A stretch of 64,000 bases of DNA from Actinoplanes lobatus (GCF_014205215.1 NZ_JACHNC010000001.1:1679001-1743000); one strand, 5' to 3'. Shown: positions 33,248-42,041, counted from the first letter of the stretch. Made by a program: numbers and translations. The notes: generated from the letters alone by a model not told the origin.

Positions 33248-33607
33248 CGTTTGCTCACCCTGCCCCCAACTCGCGCTCGTGCCCCGTAAAGGCACGGCCG
33301 ATCTCCGCCGCGTGAACGCGAGCGGGAAGAAAAGTCCGGCGCAAACACACCATAGCGTGATGTGTTCACCTATTTACGGACAGTGACAGTCTAGCGCCGA
33401 GGGGCGGGGCCGGAGCCGGTCCGCGAGGATCCGGCCGGTGGACCTGAACGGGCTAGGCCGTATGTCCGATCGGGACATCCCTACAGCCTGACATTTCTCG
33501 GACGGCTTACCGCCCATTCCCCGAAAGATGTGACACGCCGCGTGTAAAGGGGTGCGATGAGCAGTAACGGGGCGATCAGCGCCCATACCTGCATCCGGGA
33601 GGCATTC
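33248..33607. other. Divergent intergenic region, tcrA (-) / CAP protein (+)
   Basis: Around 360 nt with no convincing gene. It contains a relatively AT-rich stretch (33335-33395) where the promoters of the two divergent genes probably lie. A possible - strand -10 (TATGGT, 33354-33349) is visible, but no matching -35, FliA-type site or TcrA-box was found. Confidence 0.6.
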
Positions 33608-34213
33608 GTGTTCGACCTGGTACTTCGACGCGTCGGCACGCTCGTGGCAGCACCCGTGCTGTTCGCTCTCACCGCACCGGCGCTGGCCCAGGGGCCGACC
33701 GTCCCGCAACGACCGCAGGCCGTCCCGCCACGGGCCAGCGCTCCCGCACCCCTCACGCCGAGCCCGGCGGAAGAGGCCCCGGCGACCACCGTCCGGGTCC
33801 GGTCGGCGCCGATCCGCACCCCGCTCCGGGCCCGCGCCGTGATGGCCCAGGTGGTCCGCCTCACCAACGAGACCCGCCGCGACGCCGGCTGTCCCAACCT
33901 CACGGTCGACGACCACCTGGTCGCCGCGTCCCTGCGGCAGAGCAACTACATGGCCCGGACCCGGCTCTTCAGTCACGTCTGGCGGGACGGCTCGACCTTC
34001 GTGGACCGCACCGCGGAAGCCGGGTACCAGCAGCCCGCCGGGGAGAACATCGCCTGGGGCTACCGCACCGTGCCCGAGGTGATCGCGGCGTGGATGTCCA
34101 GCCCGGGCCACCGGCGGAACATCCTCAACTGCAAGGCACGCTCGGTCGGGGCCGGCGTGGCCTACGCGGCCGACGGCACTCCGTACTACACGCAGGTGTT
34201 CGGCTGGCGTTAG
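33608..34213 (+). CDS. Secreted CAP-domain (SCP/PR-1) protein
   Basis: A 201-residue secreted protein. A signal peptide (LRRVGTLVAAPVLFALTAPALAQ) is followed by a Pro-rich spacer and a CAP domain (about 75-201). The CAP domain has VRLTNETRRDAGCPNLTVDDHLVAASLRQSNYMA, FSHVWRDG, PAGENIAWGYRTVPEVIAAWMSSPGHRRNILN and YYTQVFG. The exact biochemical role of bacterial CAP proteins is unclear. GTG 33608 has GGGAGG 5 nt upstream and gives a clean signal peptide; ATG 33557 would add 17 residues. Confidence 0.88.
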   Translation: MFDLVLRRVGTLVAAPVLFALTAPALAQGPTVPQRPQAVPPRASAPAPLTPSPAEEAPATTVRVRSAPIRTPLRARAVMAQVVRLTNETRRDAGCPNLTVDDHLVAASLRQSNYMARTRLFSHVWRDGSTFVDRTAEAGYQQPAGENIAWGYRTVPEVIAAWMSSPGHRRNILNCKARSVGAGVAYAADGTPYYTQVFGWR

Positions 34214-34217
34214 GCGG

Positions 34218-35240
34218 TCAGAGGGCGCAGTTGATCAGAACCGGCTCCGGGTGCAGTTCGACACCGAACCGGGCACGGACCCCGTCACGGATCGTCCGGG
34301 CCAGGTCGAGCAGCGCCGCCGTGGTGCCGTCACCGCGGTTGGTCAGCGCCAGCGTGTGCTTGCCGGAGATCGCCACGCCGTCCCCGGCGTACCCCTTCGG
34401 AAAGCCGGACTGCTCGATCAGCCACGCCGCCGGGATCTTCACGGTCCCGTCCGCGCCCGGCCAGTGCGGCATCTCGCCAAGCGTCGCGAAGAACTCCGCG
34501 GGCACCACCGGATTGGTGAAGAACGACCCGACCGACCAGGTGTCCCGGTCCTCCGGATCGAGCACCATCCCCTTGCCGGCCCGCAGCTTGAGCACCGTGT
34601 CGCGGGCCTGCCGCAGCGGCACCCGGTCGCCGGCCGACCCGCCGAGGGTACGGGCGAGTTCCGCGTACCGGATCGGGGCCGACTCCGCCGAGCGGGCGAG
34701 CCGGAAGTCGACGGCGGTGACCAGATGCCGGTCGTCGTGCTTGAACACGCTGGACCGGTAGCCGAAACGGCAGTCGGCCGGGGACATGACGCGGGTCTCG
34801 TCGGCGATCCGGTCGTACGCGTGCACCGCCTCGATGGTGTGCGCGACCTCCTGGCCGTACGCCCCGACGTTCTGGATCGGGGTCGACCCGGCCGCGCCCG
34901 GGATCCCGGACAGGCACTCGACGCCGGACCATCCGTTCGCCACGGCGTACGCCACGAAGTCGTCCCAGGGCTCGCCGGCCGACACCCGCACCAGGACACC
35001 GGAGGCGTCCTCGCCGACCACCTCGACGCCCCGGTCCCGCAGCAGCAGCACCTCGCCGTCGAAGCCGGAGTCGCCGATCACGACGTTGCTGCCGCCGGCC
35101 AGCACCAGCAACGACCGCCCCTCCGCGGTGGCCTTACGGACCGCGGCGACCGCCTCGTCCGTATGGACCGCGTTGGTCACTGTGCCGGCGTGCCCGCCGA
35201 GGCGTAGCGTCGTGTACGCCGCCAGGGAAGTGTCAGTCAC
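34218..35240 (-). CDS. murB: UDP-N-acetylmuramate dehydrogenase MurB
   Basis: MurB reduces UDP-GlcNAc-enolpyruvate to UDP-MurNAc with FAD and NADPH in peptidoglycan synthesis. The 340-residue protein has the FAD-binding motifs TLRLGG, LLVLAGGSNVVIGDSGFDG and SGIPGAAGSTPIQNVGAYGQEV, plus the C-terminal SVGSFFTNPVV (catalytic Ser in GSFF) and AAWLIEQSGFPKG. It is type I by size. GTG 35240 is chosen because a -10 element lies 7 nt upstream (leaderless); GTG 35249 is the alternative. It converges with the CAP gene, 4 nt apart. Confidence 0.95.
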   Translation of the reverse strand: MTDTSLAAYTTLRLGGHAGTVTNAVHTDEAVAAVRKATAEGRSLLVLAGGSNVVIGDSGFDGEVLLLRDRGVEVVGEDASGVLVRVSAGEPWDDFVAYAVANGWSGVECLSGIPGAAGSTPIQNVGAYGQEVAHTIEAVHAYDRIADETRVMSPADCRFGYRSSVFKHDDRHLVTAVDFRLARSAESAPIRYAELARTLGGSAGDRVPLRQARDTVLKLRAGKGMVLDPEDRDTWSVGSFFTNPVVPAEFFATLGEMPHWPGADGTVKIPAAWLIEQSGFPKGYAGDGVAISGKHTLALTNRGDGTTAALLDLARTIRDGVRARFGVELHPEPVLINCAL

Positions 35241-35247
35241 GACGCTC

Positions 35248-35253
35248 ACCCTA
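35248..35253 (-). promoter_or_regulatory. -10 element of leaderless murB transcript
   Basis: TAGGGT on the - strand lies 7 nt before the GTG at 35240, so transcription should start at or next to the start codon. Confidence 0.6.
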
Positions 35254-35308
35254 AGCTCACACTGCGGGGGGTTTCACCGGCGGTCCGGCCGAGCGGGAGA
35301 CGACTGCG

Positions 35309-36070
35309 ATGAACAGGCTGCACGCGACGAAGGATTTCTGGCTGGCCGCGCTGCGTGCCGACGGCCCGGCGCTCTGGGACGCCGTCGCCGAGAGTGGGCC
35401 GGACGCGGTGGTCCCGGGCTGCCCGGACTGGACCGTCGCCGACCTCACCCACCATGTGACCACGGTGCTGAACTGGGTGCGCGGCACGGTGCCCCGCGGC
35501 GTGACCGTGCGCCATGAGGGGTTCGTCCATCCGGAGCGCCCGGCCGAGTGGTCCGAGGCGCTCGATCACCTGCGACGTGAGATCACCGGCACCGTGGAGA
35601 CGCTGGAGGCCCTGGACCCGGACTTCCCGGCGTGGAACTGGGCGCCGCAGCCGAAGCGGGCCGTCTTCTGGCATCGCCGGATGGCCCACGAGATCTCGGT
35701 GCACCGGTGGGACGCCGAGTCGGCCGCCGGGCGGGCCACCCCGATCGAGACGAAGCTCGCCTCCGACGGCGTGAGCGAGATCCTGGACACCTGGCTGCCG
35801 GCCGGCAAGCGCAAGGGCCCGACCGACATGCACGGCGTCGTGCATCTGGTCGGGACGGACGCGGCGCAGGAGTGGTTCGTCCGGCTGCGCGGCACCGGCA
35901 TCGCCCTGCTGGACACCGGCACGATCCTGGACGGCGACGATCACCACCCGCGGGCGCGGATCACCGGCACGGCCAGCGACCTGCAACTGGCCCTGATGGG
36001 CCGGAAACGGGCCGACCAGCTCGCCCTCACCGGCGATCCGCGGCTGGTGCAGGCCCTGCACACCGGCTGA
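35309..36070 (+). CDS. Maleylpyruvate isomerase-family (mycothiol-dependent) protein
   Basis: This 253-residue protein has the N-terminal four-helix DinB/MDMPI fold (FWLAALRADGPALWDAVAESGPDAVVPGCPDWTVADLTHHVTTVLNWVRG). The metal-site type His residues are in DLTHHV and RRMAHEISVHRWDAE. A C-terminal SCP2-like small domain follows. Such proteins in actinobacteria use or bind mycothiol; the substrate here is unknown. ATG with GGGAG upstream. It is divergent from murB. Confidence 0.85.
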   Translation: MNRLHATKDFWLAALRADGPALWDAVAESGPDAVVPGCPDWTVADLTHHVTTVLNWVRGTVPRGVTVRHEGFVHPERPAEWSEALDHLRREITGTVETLEALDPDFPAWNWAPQPKRAVFWHRRMAHEISVHRWDAESAAGRATPIETKLASDGVSEILDTWLPAGKRKGPTDMHGVVHLVGTDAAQEWFVRLRGTGIALLDTGTILDGDDHHPRARITGTASDLQLALMGRKRADQLALTGDPRLVQALHTG

Positions 36071-36089
36071 GGTTGGGTGTCAAGATCCG

Positions 36090-36117
36090 TTGTCACCGCG
36101 TCGCCAGGCCGTAAGAT
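36090..36117 (+). promoter_or_regulatory. Vegetative promoter of the GH1-lacI operon
   Basis: TTGTCA (36090-36095) and TAAGAT (36112-36117) are spaced by 16 nt, close to the housekeeping sigma consensus. The predicted start site falls within the adjacent palindrome. Confidence 0.65.
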
Positions 36118-36128
36118 GAACCGGTTAA
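36117..36128. promoter_or_regulatory. Candidate LacI-family operator
   Basis: TGAACCGGTTAA is a near-perfect palindrome centred on CG, as LacI-family operators usually are. It overlaps the -10/+1 region, where repressor binding would block transcription. The repressor is likely the product of 37586-38599. Confidence 0.5.
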
Positions 36129-36159
36129 GTTCAGCGGATCATCAGGAAGCGGAGAAGAC

Positions 36160-37563
36160 ATGACGGCAACCGTCACGTCCACGTCGGCGCAGCCGGCCCC
36201 CGCGGGGATCACCTTCCCCGACGGTTTCGTCTGGGGAGCGGCCACGGCCTCGTACCAGATCGAGGGCGCCGCGAGGGAGGACGGCCGTGGCCCGTCCATC
36301 TGGGACACCTTCAGCCGTACACCGGGCAGGGTCTTCGCCGGCCACACCGGCGACATCGCGTGCGACCACTACCACCGGTACGCCGATGACGTCGCGCTCA
36401 TGGCCGATCTGGGCCTGGCCTCGTACCGCTTCTCGATCGCCTGGCCGCGGGTCCGCCCGGACGGCACCGGCCCGGTCAACGTCCGCGGCCTGGACTTCTA
36501 CGACCGGCTCACCGACGAACTGCTCGGCAAGGGCATCGACCCGGTGGTCACCCTCTATCACTGGGACCTGCCGCAGACGCTGGAGGACCGGGGCGGCTGG
36601 ACCAACCGGGAGACCGCCGAGGCGTTCGCCGACTACGCCGAGATCGTCCACCGCCGTCTCGGTGACCGGGTCGCCACCTGGACCACGCTGAACGAGCCGT
36701 GGTGCTCCGCCTACCTCGGCTACGGCTCCGGCATCCACGCGCCCGGCGTCCAGGACCCGGTCGCCGCCCTGACCGCGGCGCACCACCTCAACCTGGCGCA
36801 CGGCCTGGCCACCCGGGCGCTGCGCGCGGCCGGCGCGAAGAGCATCAGCATCACGCTGAACCCGTGCGCCGTCGCCCCGCTCGACCCGGACAGCGCGGCC
36901 GACCGCGCGGCCGCCCACCTGATCGACGGCCTGGCCAACCGGATCTTCCTGGACCCGCTGTTCAAGGGTCACTACCCGGCCGACGTGCTGGCGCACATCG
37001 CCCGGATCGCCGACCCGGTCTGGATCCACGACGGCGACGAGGCGATCATCAACGCGCCGATCGACGTGCTGGGCATCAACTACTACACCCCGGCGTACGT
37101 CTCGGCGGCCCCCGGCCACCCGGGCCCGCTCGACTACCCGGGCAGCCACGGCGTCAAGTTCCGCGCCCCGGTCGGCCCGGTCACCGACATGAACTGGCAG
37201 ATCGAGCCGGCCGCGCTGACCCGCCTGCTGACCCGCCTGCACCGGGACTACCCGGGCGTCCCGCTGATGATCACCGAGAACGGCGCGGCGTACCCGGACG
37301 GCCCGGCCGAGAACGGCGAGGTCCACGACCTGCGCCGGATCGAGTACGTGGACTCCCACCTGCGCGCCTGCCACGACGCTCTGGCGGCCGGAGTGGATCT
37401 GCGGGGATACTTCGCCTGGTCGTTGATGGACAACTTCGAATGGGCCGAGGGCTACGCGAAGCGTTTCGGTATGGTGCACGTCGACTACACCACGCAACAG
37501 CGGGTGCTCAAGGACAGCGCGAAGTGGTACAGCGAGGTGATCCGGCGCAACGGCCTGGGCTGA
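36160..37563 (+). CDS. Family 1 glycoside hydrolase (beta-glucosidase)
   Basis: A retaining beta-glucosidase that releases terminal beta-linked glucose, probably from cello-oligosaccharides. The 467-residue TIM-barrel protein has the N-terminal FPDGFVWGAATASYQIEGA, the acid/base Glu179 in TTLNEPWC and the nucleophile Glu373 in MITENGAAY. It ends with GYFAWSLMDNFEWAEGYAKRFGMVHVDY. No signal peptide, so it is cytoplasmic. It lies 22 nt before a LacI-type regulator under a promoter with a palindromic operator, which suggests sugar-induced expression. Confidence 0.95.
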   Translation: MTATVTSTSAQPAPAGITFPDGFVWGAATASYQIEGAAREDGRGPSIWDTFSRTPGRVFAGHTGDIACDHYHRYADDVALMADLGLASYRFSIAWPRVRPDGTGPVNVRGLDFYDRLTDELLGKGIDPVVTLYHWDLPQTLEDRGGWTNRETAEAFADYAEIVHRRLGDRVATWTTLNEPWCSAYLGYGSGIHAPGVQDPVAALTAAHHLNLAHGLATRALRAAGAKSISITLNPCAVAPLDPDSAADRAAAHLIDGLANRIFLDPLFKGHYPADVLAHIARIADPVWIHDGDEAIINAPIDVLGINYYTPAYVSAAPGHPGPLDYPGSHGVKFRAPVGPVTDMNWQIEPAALTRLLTRLHRDYPGVPLMITENGAAYPDGPAENGEVHDLRRIEYVDSHLRACHDALAAGVDLRGYFAWSLMDNFEWAEGYAKRFGMVHVDYTTQQRVLKDSAKWYSEVIRRNGLG

Positions 37564-37585
37564 GCCATTTCAGAGCGGGGGGCTT

Positions 37586-38599
37586 GTGACGACGCGGGAA
37601 CGCCCGACCCTGGAAGCGGTCGCCCGTCGAGCCGGGGTCTCCCGCGCGACGGTGTCCCGCGTCGTCAACGGTTCGACCACGGTGGCGGCCTCCATCCGCG
37701 AGGCCGTCACCCGGGCCGTCGACGAACTCGGCTACGTGCCGAACCAGGCGGCCCGGAGCCTGGTCACCCGGCAGACCGACTCGATCGCCCTGATCCTTCC
37801 GGAGACGGCGAACCGGGTCTTCTCCGACGACCTGTTCTTCCCGGCCATCATCCGCGGCGTCGGCTCCGAACTGGAGGCCGCCGACAAGCAACTGGTGCTG
37901 ATGATGGCCGGTTCGGCGGCCGGCTACGCCCGGGTCGAGCGCTACGCGGTGGCCGGCCACGTCGACGGCGTCATGTTCGCCTCGATCCACGGCGCCGATC
38001 CGCTGCCCGGCCTGCTGGCCCGCCGCGGCATCCCGGTGATCTGCAGCGGCCGCCCGATGATCGCCGACCCGCCGGTTCCGTACGTGGACGTCGACCACGC
38101 CGGTGGCGTCGCCGCGGCCATCCGGCACCTGATCACTTCCGGTCGCCGGCGGATCGCGACCATAGCGGGCCCGCAGGACATGGTGGCCGGCCTCGAACGG
38201 CTCACCGGCTACCACGACACGCTGCGCGCGGCCGGCCTCCCGGAACTCGTCGTCACCGGCGACTTCACCCGCGACTCCGGCATCACCGCGATGCGCGACC
38301 TGCTCGACCGTGACCCGGACCTGGACGCCGTCTTCGCCGCCTCCGACCTGATGGCCCACGGCGCCCTGCAAGCCCTGCGCAACGCCGGCCGCCGGGTCCC
38401 GGAGGACGTCGCGGTGATCGGCTTCGACGACTTCGAGGTCAGCCGCTACAGCGACCCGCCGCTCACCACGGTGCGCCAGCCGATCGGCGAGGCCGGCCGC
38501 ACGATGGCCCGCGAGATGCTCCGCCTGATCTCCGGCGACCCCGGGGTGCCGCCCGCGATCATCCTGCCCACCGAACTCATCGTCCGCGCCTCAGCCTGA
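37586..38599 (+). CDS. LacI-family transcriptional repressor
   Basis: A 337-residue regulator. Its N-terminal LacI helix-turn-helix (TLEAVARRAGVSRATVSRVVNGS) and hinge helix (VPNQAARSLV) are followed by a periplasmic-binding-protein-like sensor domain, ending with AVIGFDDFEVSRYSDPPLTTVRQPIGEAGRTMAREML. It likely represses the upstream beta-glucosidase gene and itself, released by a cello- or gluco-disaccharide (inference, CelR/BglR-type arrangement). GTG start with GGGGGG upstream. Confidence 0.93.
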   Translation: MTTRERPTLEAVARRAGVSRATVSRVVNGSTTVAASIREAVTRAVDELGYVPNQAARSLVTRQTDSIALILPETANRVFSDDLFFPAIIRGVGSELEAADKQLVLMMAGSAAGYARVERYAVAGHVDGVMFASIHGADPLPGLLARRGIPVICSGRPMIADPPVPYVDVDHAGGVAAAIRHLITSGRRRIATIAGPQDMVAGLERLTGYHDTLRAAGLPELVVTGDFTRDSGITAMRDLLDRDPDLDAVFAASDLMAHGALQALRNAGRRVPEDVAVIGFDDFEVSRYSDPPLTTVRQPIGEAGRTMAREMLRLISGDPGVPPAIILPTELIVRASA

Positions 38600-38920
38600 T
38601 CAATCCCGGACCTCACGGCCGTCCTCGCGGCCAGCTGAGGCGTCCCTCCCGCTTTCCGACGCCTCTCCGGTACGCCTACGTGCACCGCCGTGGGCAGACA
38701 GCGATCTCCCTGCCCACTCCAGCCTGTGCCGCCCGCGCCGGGCGAAGATCGGTGGTCCGGCCCCGCTTCGCCCGCTTTGTATGCCGACGTTGTGCGACCT
38801 TGAACGATTTGTCACCCGCAACGGTGGCAGATCGACCAAGATCGCTCCGGGCAGGTGTCGGTGGCGGCGCCGCCGTCGATGCGGTTGGCGGCCCCGTTGC
38901 CGGCGGTTCTGATCCTCAGG
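38600..38920. other. Convergent intergenic region after lacI
   Basis: Around 320 nt with no convincing gene. It holds the lacI terminator near its left end and, at about 38729-38770, a stretch similar to one at 61352-61400 (shared core AGATCGGTGGTCC flanked by GCCGGGC and GCCC). Confidence 0.6.
38611..38640 (+). terminator. Hairpin after lacI
   Basis: CCTCA/TGAGG (38611-38615, 38636-38640) and GGCCG/CGGCC (38617-38621, 38628-38632) form an interrupted stem 11 nt after the lacI stop. Confidence 0.5.
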
Positions 38921-39442
38921 TCACGGAAACATGACGGCCTGGACCGCGCGCCCGACGGCCGCCGCCTCGGAACCGAACAGGACCAGGGTCGCGGTGCGGA
39001 CGTGGTCCGGGGTGGCGGCGCCCAGCGCGGTGAGGGCCTGGCGGACGGCGTCCTCGACCGGCCAGCGGTAGACGCCGGCCGAGATCAGCGGGAACGCCAC
39101 CGACAAAGCGCCGAGGTCGTCGGCGACCTGGAGGGAGTTCGCGTAGCAGGCGCGCAGCAGCTCGGAGCGGTCCTCGGTGGCGCTGAAGACGGGGCCGACC
39201 GTGTGCACCACCCAGCGGGCCGGCAGCCGGCCCGCGGTGGTCGCGACGGCCTGGCCGACCGGTAATCCACGGCCGTACTTCGAGGCACGCAGGATCCGGG
39301 TCTCGGCCAGGATCTCCGGCCCTCCCTTACGGTGGATCGCCCCGTCCACCCCACCGCCGCCGAGCAGCGAGGAATTCGCGGCGTTGACGATCACGTCGAC
39401 CTGCTGGGCGGTGATGTCGCCCTCGACCAGCTCGATCCTCAC
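38921..39442 (-). CDS. Macrodomain protein (ADP-ribose/O-acetyl-ADP-ribose hydrolase type)
   Basis: A 173-residue single macrodomain of the YmdB/MacroD type. It starts IELVEGDITAQQVDVIVNAANSSLLGGGGVDGAIHRKGG, the ADP-ribose-binding and catalytic loop region (Asn-Ala-Ala-Asn, then GGGGVDGAIH). It also has ARWVVHTVGPVF and AFPLISAGVYRWP. Such enzymes remove ADP-ribose from proteins or deacetylate O-acetyl-ADP-ribose. It follows the EI24-type gene by 37 nt on the same strand. Confidence 0.93.
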   Translation of the reverse strand: MRIELVEGDITAQQVDVIVNAANSSLLGGGGVDGAIHRKGGPEILAETRILRASKYGRGLPVGQAVATTAGRLPARWVVHTVGPVFSATEDRSELLRACYANSLQVADDLGALSVAFPLISAGVYRWPVEDAVRQALTALGAATPDHVRTATLVLFGSEAAAVGRAVQAVMFP

Positions 39443-39479
39443 AGTGGGCCCGTCCCGGTGGACTCGGCCGGCTCGATCC

Positions 39480-40280
39480 TCATAGCGAGGCGGTGTTGGT
39501 GATCTCGATGGGCCGGCCGAGCGAGCGCCGGGCCAGCAGTGTGGCGCCGGCGATGGCAGCCGGCATCACCAGGACGGCGCCGAGGGGGATCAGGAAGCAG
39601 GCGAAGACGGCCGAGCCGAAACCCAGGGCCAGGGCGCGGTGCTGTCCGAGCACGAGGCGACGGTGCCGCAGCCGCTGGCCGCGCCGCTGGAACGGGACGC
39701 CGGTCAGTTCCAGGGCGAGCAGCCAGCCGCCGACCGCGCCGGCCAGCACGGGGATCACGGTCTGGCCCACGAACGGCAGGAACCCGAGCATGAAGAGCGG
39801 GATGCCGACCAGGAGCGAGATGCCGATCAGTTTGAGCGAGTCGACGAGGCTGCGGCGCAGCGACTCCCAGAGGCTGAGCTCCACCGCCTCGGGCACGCCA
39901 CCGAACCGGTCCTCGACCAGTTCCGAGATCTTCTCGTAGAACGGGTCGCCGATCAGCAACGTCACAGCGGTGAAGGTCAGGATGCCGATCAGCACGCTGA
40001 GGCCGAGCACCGCGGTGCCGCCGAGCACCCGGAAGGTGCCGCGCAGCCAGCCCGACCAGTCGTCGGCGAACCAGGTGACCTGTGCCGAGAGGTCCGGCAG
40101 GAACCGCAGCAGCAGGATCATCGCGATGGTGTAGAGGATCCCGGAGATCAGCGCCGGGATCAGCCCGATGAGGAAGAGCCGGGGGCTGCCCAGCACCAGA
40201 CCGAGCCCACGGCCCAGCAACCCGGCTCCGGTGAAGAACTCACGGAGGGCCGTAACCGGACGTTTCTGATCACCGCTCAC
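39480..40280 (-). CDS. EI24/CysZ-like integral membrane protein
   Basis: A 266-residue membrane protein with about four to five long hydrophobic segments and the EI24 features (GLGLVLGSPRLFLIGLIPALISGILYTI; LLIGDPFYEKISELVEDRFGG; LKLIGISLLVGIPLFMLGFLPFVGQTVIPVLAGAVGGWLLALELTGVPFQRRG). In proteobacteria the related CysZ passes sulfate; the actinobacterial proteins have no firm function. GTG start. The next gene upstream on the same strand is 11 nt away. Confidence 0.85.
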   Translation of the reverse strand: MSGDQKRPVTALREFFTGAGLLGRGLGLVLGSPRLFLIGLIPALISGILYTIAMILLLRFLPDLSAQVTWFADDWSGWLRGTFRVLGGTAVLGLSVLIGILTFTAVTLLIGDPFYEKISELVEDRFGGVPEAVELSLWESLRRSLVDSLKLIGISLLVGIPLFMLGFLPFVGQTVIPVLAGAVGGWLLALELTGVPFQRRGQRLRHRRLVLGQHRALALGFGSAVFACFLIPLGAVLVMPAAIAGATLLARRSLGRPIEITNTASL

Positions 40281-40291
40281 GTCGCGTGAGC

Positions 40292-40762
40292 TTAGAACCC
40301 CATCGCTACCGGGGTCGATGCGGAGGGGGTGGCGGATGCGCTCGGTGAGGGCGGTGTGGCGGACGGGCTGGGCGGCGGGTCCGGCTGGGTCGGGGTCGGC
40401 ACCGGCGGCGCGGTGAGCGGTGGATCGGTGGTCTCGACCGGCAACGGCGGCACGGACTGGATGACCGTCACGGTGGCGATGACCGTGGCGGGCCCGGCCG
40501 CCGGCGCCGACAGTGACGGGACCGGGTCCGGGGTGCCGCGGGGTGGCCGGGCCGTGTAACCGGCGGCGGAGTCCCGGGTCGGGGCCGACCCGTCCGGTGC
40601 GGCGCCGAGTCCACCGTCACCGAGGATGGCGCCGGATCCGTCCGGGGCGCCGAGGCCGGCCTGGCGCGCGGCCGGTGCTCCGAGGGCCCAACCGGACACG
40701 ACCGCGAACGGCAGCCCGAGAACCACCAAAGCGAAAAAAACGGACTTGGGGGACAAGCGCAC
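40292..40762 (-). CDS. Pro/Ser-rich membrane-anchored or secreted protein
   Basis: A 156-residue protein of unknown function. It has one N-terminal hydrophobic segment (SVFFALVVLGLPFAVVSGWALG) and then a Gly/Asp and Pro/Ser/Thr-rich low-complexity extracellular region (PPLTAPPVPTPTQPDPPPSPSATPPSPSASATPSAS). No domain is recognisable. GTG 40762 is chosen with GGTGAG upstream; a TTG at 40780 is possible. The composition suits a surface or wall-spanning stalk. Confidence 0.65.
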   Translation of the reverse strand: MRLSPKSVFFALVVLGLPFAVVSGWALGAPAARQAGLGAPDGSGAILGDGGLGAAPDGSAPTRDSAAGYTARPPRGTPDPVPSLSAPAAGPATVIATVTVIQSVPPLPVETTDPPLTAPPVPTPTQPDPPPSPSATPPSPSASATPSASTPVAMGF

Positions 40763-40821
40763 GTAATACTCACCGCTCAACCGCGGGAAAAGTTACGGCT
40801 TTCCGGACATAGCTCCCGAAG

Positions 40822-41655
40822 TCAAGCGTTGAGGAAAGCGGAGACGCGGTCCCGCAGGTCGGCCCGGTTGTTCCAGAGAACGGCCGGCCGGTCGTACACC
40901 TCCAGCTCGGCGCCGGGCAGCAGACCGGCGATCCGCTCCGCCCAGGCCACCGGGTGCACCTCGTCGCCGAGACAACCGATCACCAGCGCCCGGCCCCGGA
41001 ACAGCCGCAACAGCGACTCGTCGGCCACCGGCGGCGCCGACCACAGCGTCTCGACCTCGGGCGCCAGCCCGTCCCGCTGCAACTGCTCGACCCGCTGCCG
41101 CAGGAAGCTCCAGCCGGCCGGGGTGTTGCGCACCGAGGACGGCAGCTCCTGCTCGACCGCCGCGGCGATCATCGCGGCCTCCCCCGACTCGACCGACGCC
41201 AGCAGCCGGGAAAGGCGCTGCACCGAGGCGGCCGTCCGGGACCCTTCCAGCGCGGCCGGCAGATAGAGGACCACCCGCTCGAACCGGTCCGGAGCCTCGG
41301 TGAGCAGGCGGCACAGCGCGGCCGCGCCCATGCTGACGCCGAGCGCCCGGGTGGCCCCGGACAGGTCGGCGACACCGCGCAGATCGTCGGCCAGGTCGCC
41401 GAAGGACCACGGGCCGGGCGGCACATCGGAGCGGCCGTGCCCGCGGAAGTGGAAGAACACCCGGCGGCCGGCGACCGCACTGCCCAGCGGGCGGGTGCCG
41501 GAGACGTCCCCGGCCAGCCCGTGCGCGAACACCGTCACCGGGTCGCCGGCGCCGGTGACGAGCTGCTCCACACGTACCCCCGAAGGGAGGGTGACCAGCT
41601 CGGTGGCCGGACCCGGCAACGTGGGGCGACCGGTCCGCGGGCCGCTCCGGTCCAT
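40822..41655 (-). CDS. Alpha/beta-hydrolase fold protein
   Basis: A 277-residue serine hydrolase of the alpha/beta fold. The oxyanion-type segment VTVFAHGLAGD is followed by FHFRGHGRSD, the nucleophile elbow GVSMGAAALC and a late RALVIGCLGDEVHPVAWAERIAGLL, with Asp/His of the triad in this last region. Substrate unknown. ATG 41655 is used because it lies beyond the hairpin that ends the DUF2516 gene; the frame is open further upstream. The gene sits in the hbhA-like neighbourhood. Confidence 0.82.
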   Translation of the reverse strand: MDRSGPRTGRPTLPGPATELVTLPSGVRVEQLVTGAGDPVTVFAHGLAGDVSGTRPLGSAVAGRRVFFHFRGHGRSDVPPGPWSFGDLADDLRGVADLSGATRALGVSMGAAALCRLLTEAPDRFERVVLYLPAALEGSRTAASVQRLSRLLASVESGEAAMIAAAVEQELPSSVRNTPAGWSFLRQRVEQLQRDGLAPEVETLWSAPPVADESLLRLFRGRALVIGCLGDEVHPVAWAERIAGLLPGAELEVYDRPAVLWNNRADLRDRVSAFLNA

Positions 41656-41668
41656 GCGCTGAAGGCGA

Positions 41669-41694
41669 GGCCCGCCGTCCGGAGGAGGCGGGCC
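41669..41694 (-). terminator. Hairpin between DUF2516 gene and hydrolase gene
   Basis: GGCCCGCC (41669-41676) pairs with GGCGGGCC (41687-41694) around a 10-nt loop holding TCCGGA. It lies 30 nt beyond the DUF2516 stop. Confidence 0.55.
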
Positions 41695-41723
41695 GAAACG
41701 ATTCCTCAACTCTTCGGCCCGGA

Positions 41724-42041
41724 TTACCAGAAGCCCTTGCCGTCCGACAGGTCCTTGAGGCCCGGACGGACGTCGAGCATGTAGATGAGCGCCGCGGCGA
41801 CACCGATCATCGTGATGATGAGCAGGCTCAGGCCGACGAGCACGGTCAGAGCCAGACAGACGCCGATGATCGCGGCCCACGCGCCTTTCGGCAGTGTCCC
41901 GAGCGCCTGGAAACCGGCGCCGCGCTGTGTCAGGCAATGGATCAGGGCGACCGCCTGGACAGCCATGGACACGAACCACATGGCGGCGTCCAGGTAGCTG
42001 CGGACGTCGTCGAAGAAGATGGGCGCGGCGGATGTAGCCAT
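41724..42041 (-). CDS. DUF2516 family membrane protein
   Basis: A 105-residue membrane protein with three hydrophobic segments (about 18-38, 50-70, 72-90) and the DUF2516 pattern (ALIHCLTQRGAGFQALGTLPKGAWAAIIGVCLALTVL; YMLDVRPGLKDL). In mycobacteria the equivalent gene (Rv0476) lies next to hbhA, exactly as here. Function unknown. The -10 at 42049-42054 lies 7 nt before its ATG. Confidence 0.9.
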   Translation of the reverse strand: MATSAAPIFFDDVRSYLDAAMWFVSMAVQAVALIHCLTQRGAGFQALGTLPKGAWAAIIGVCLALTVLVGLSLLIITMIGVAAALIYMLDVRPGLKDLSDGKGFW

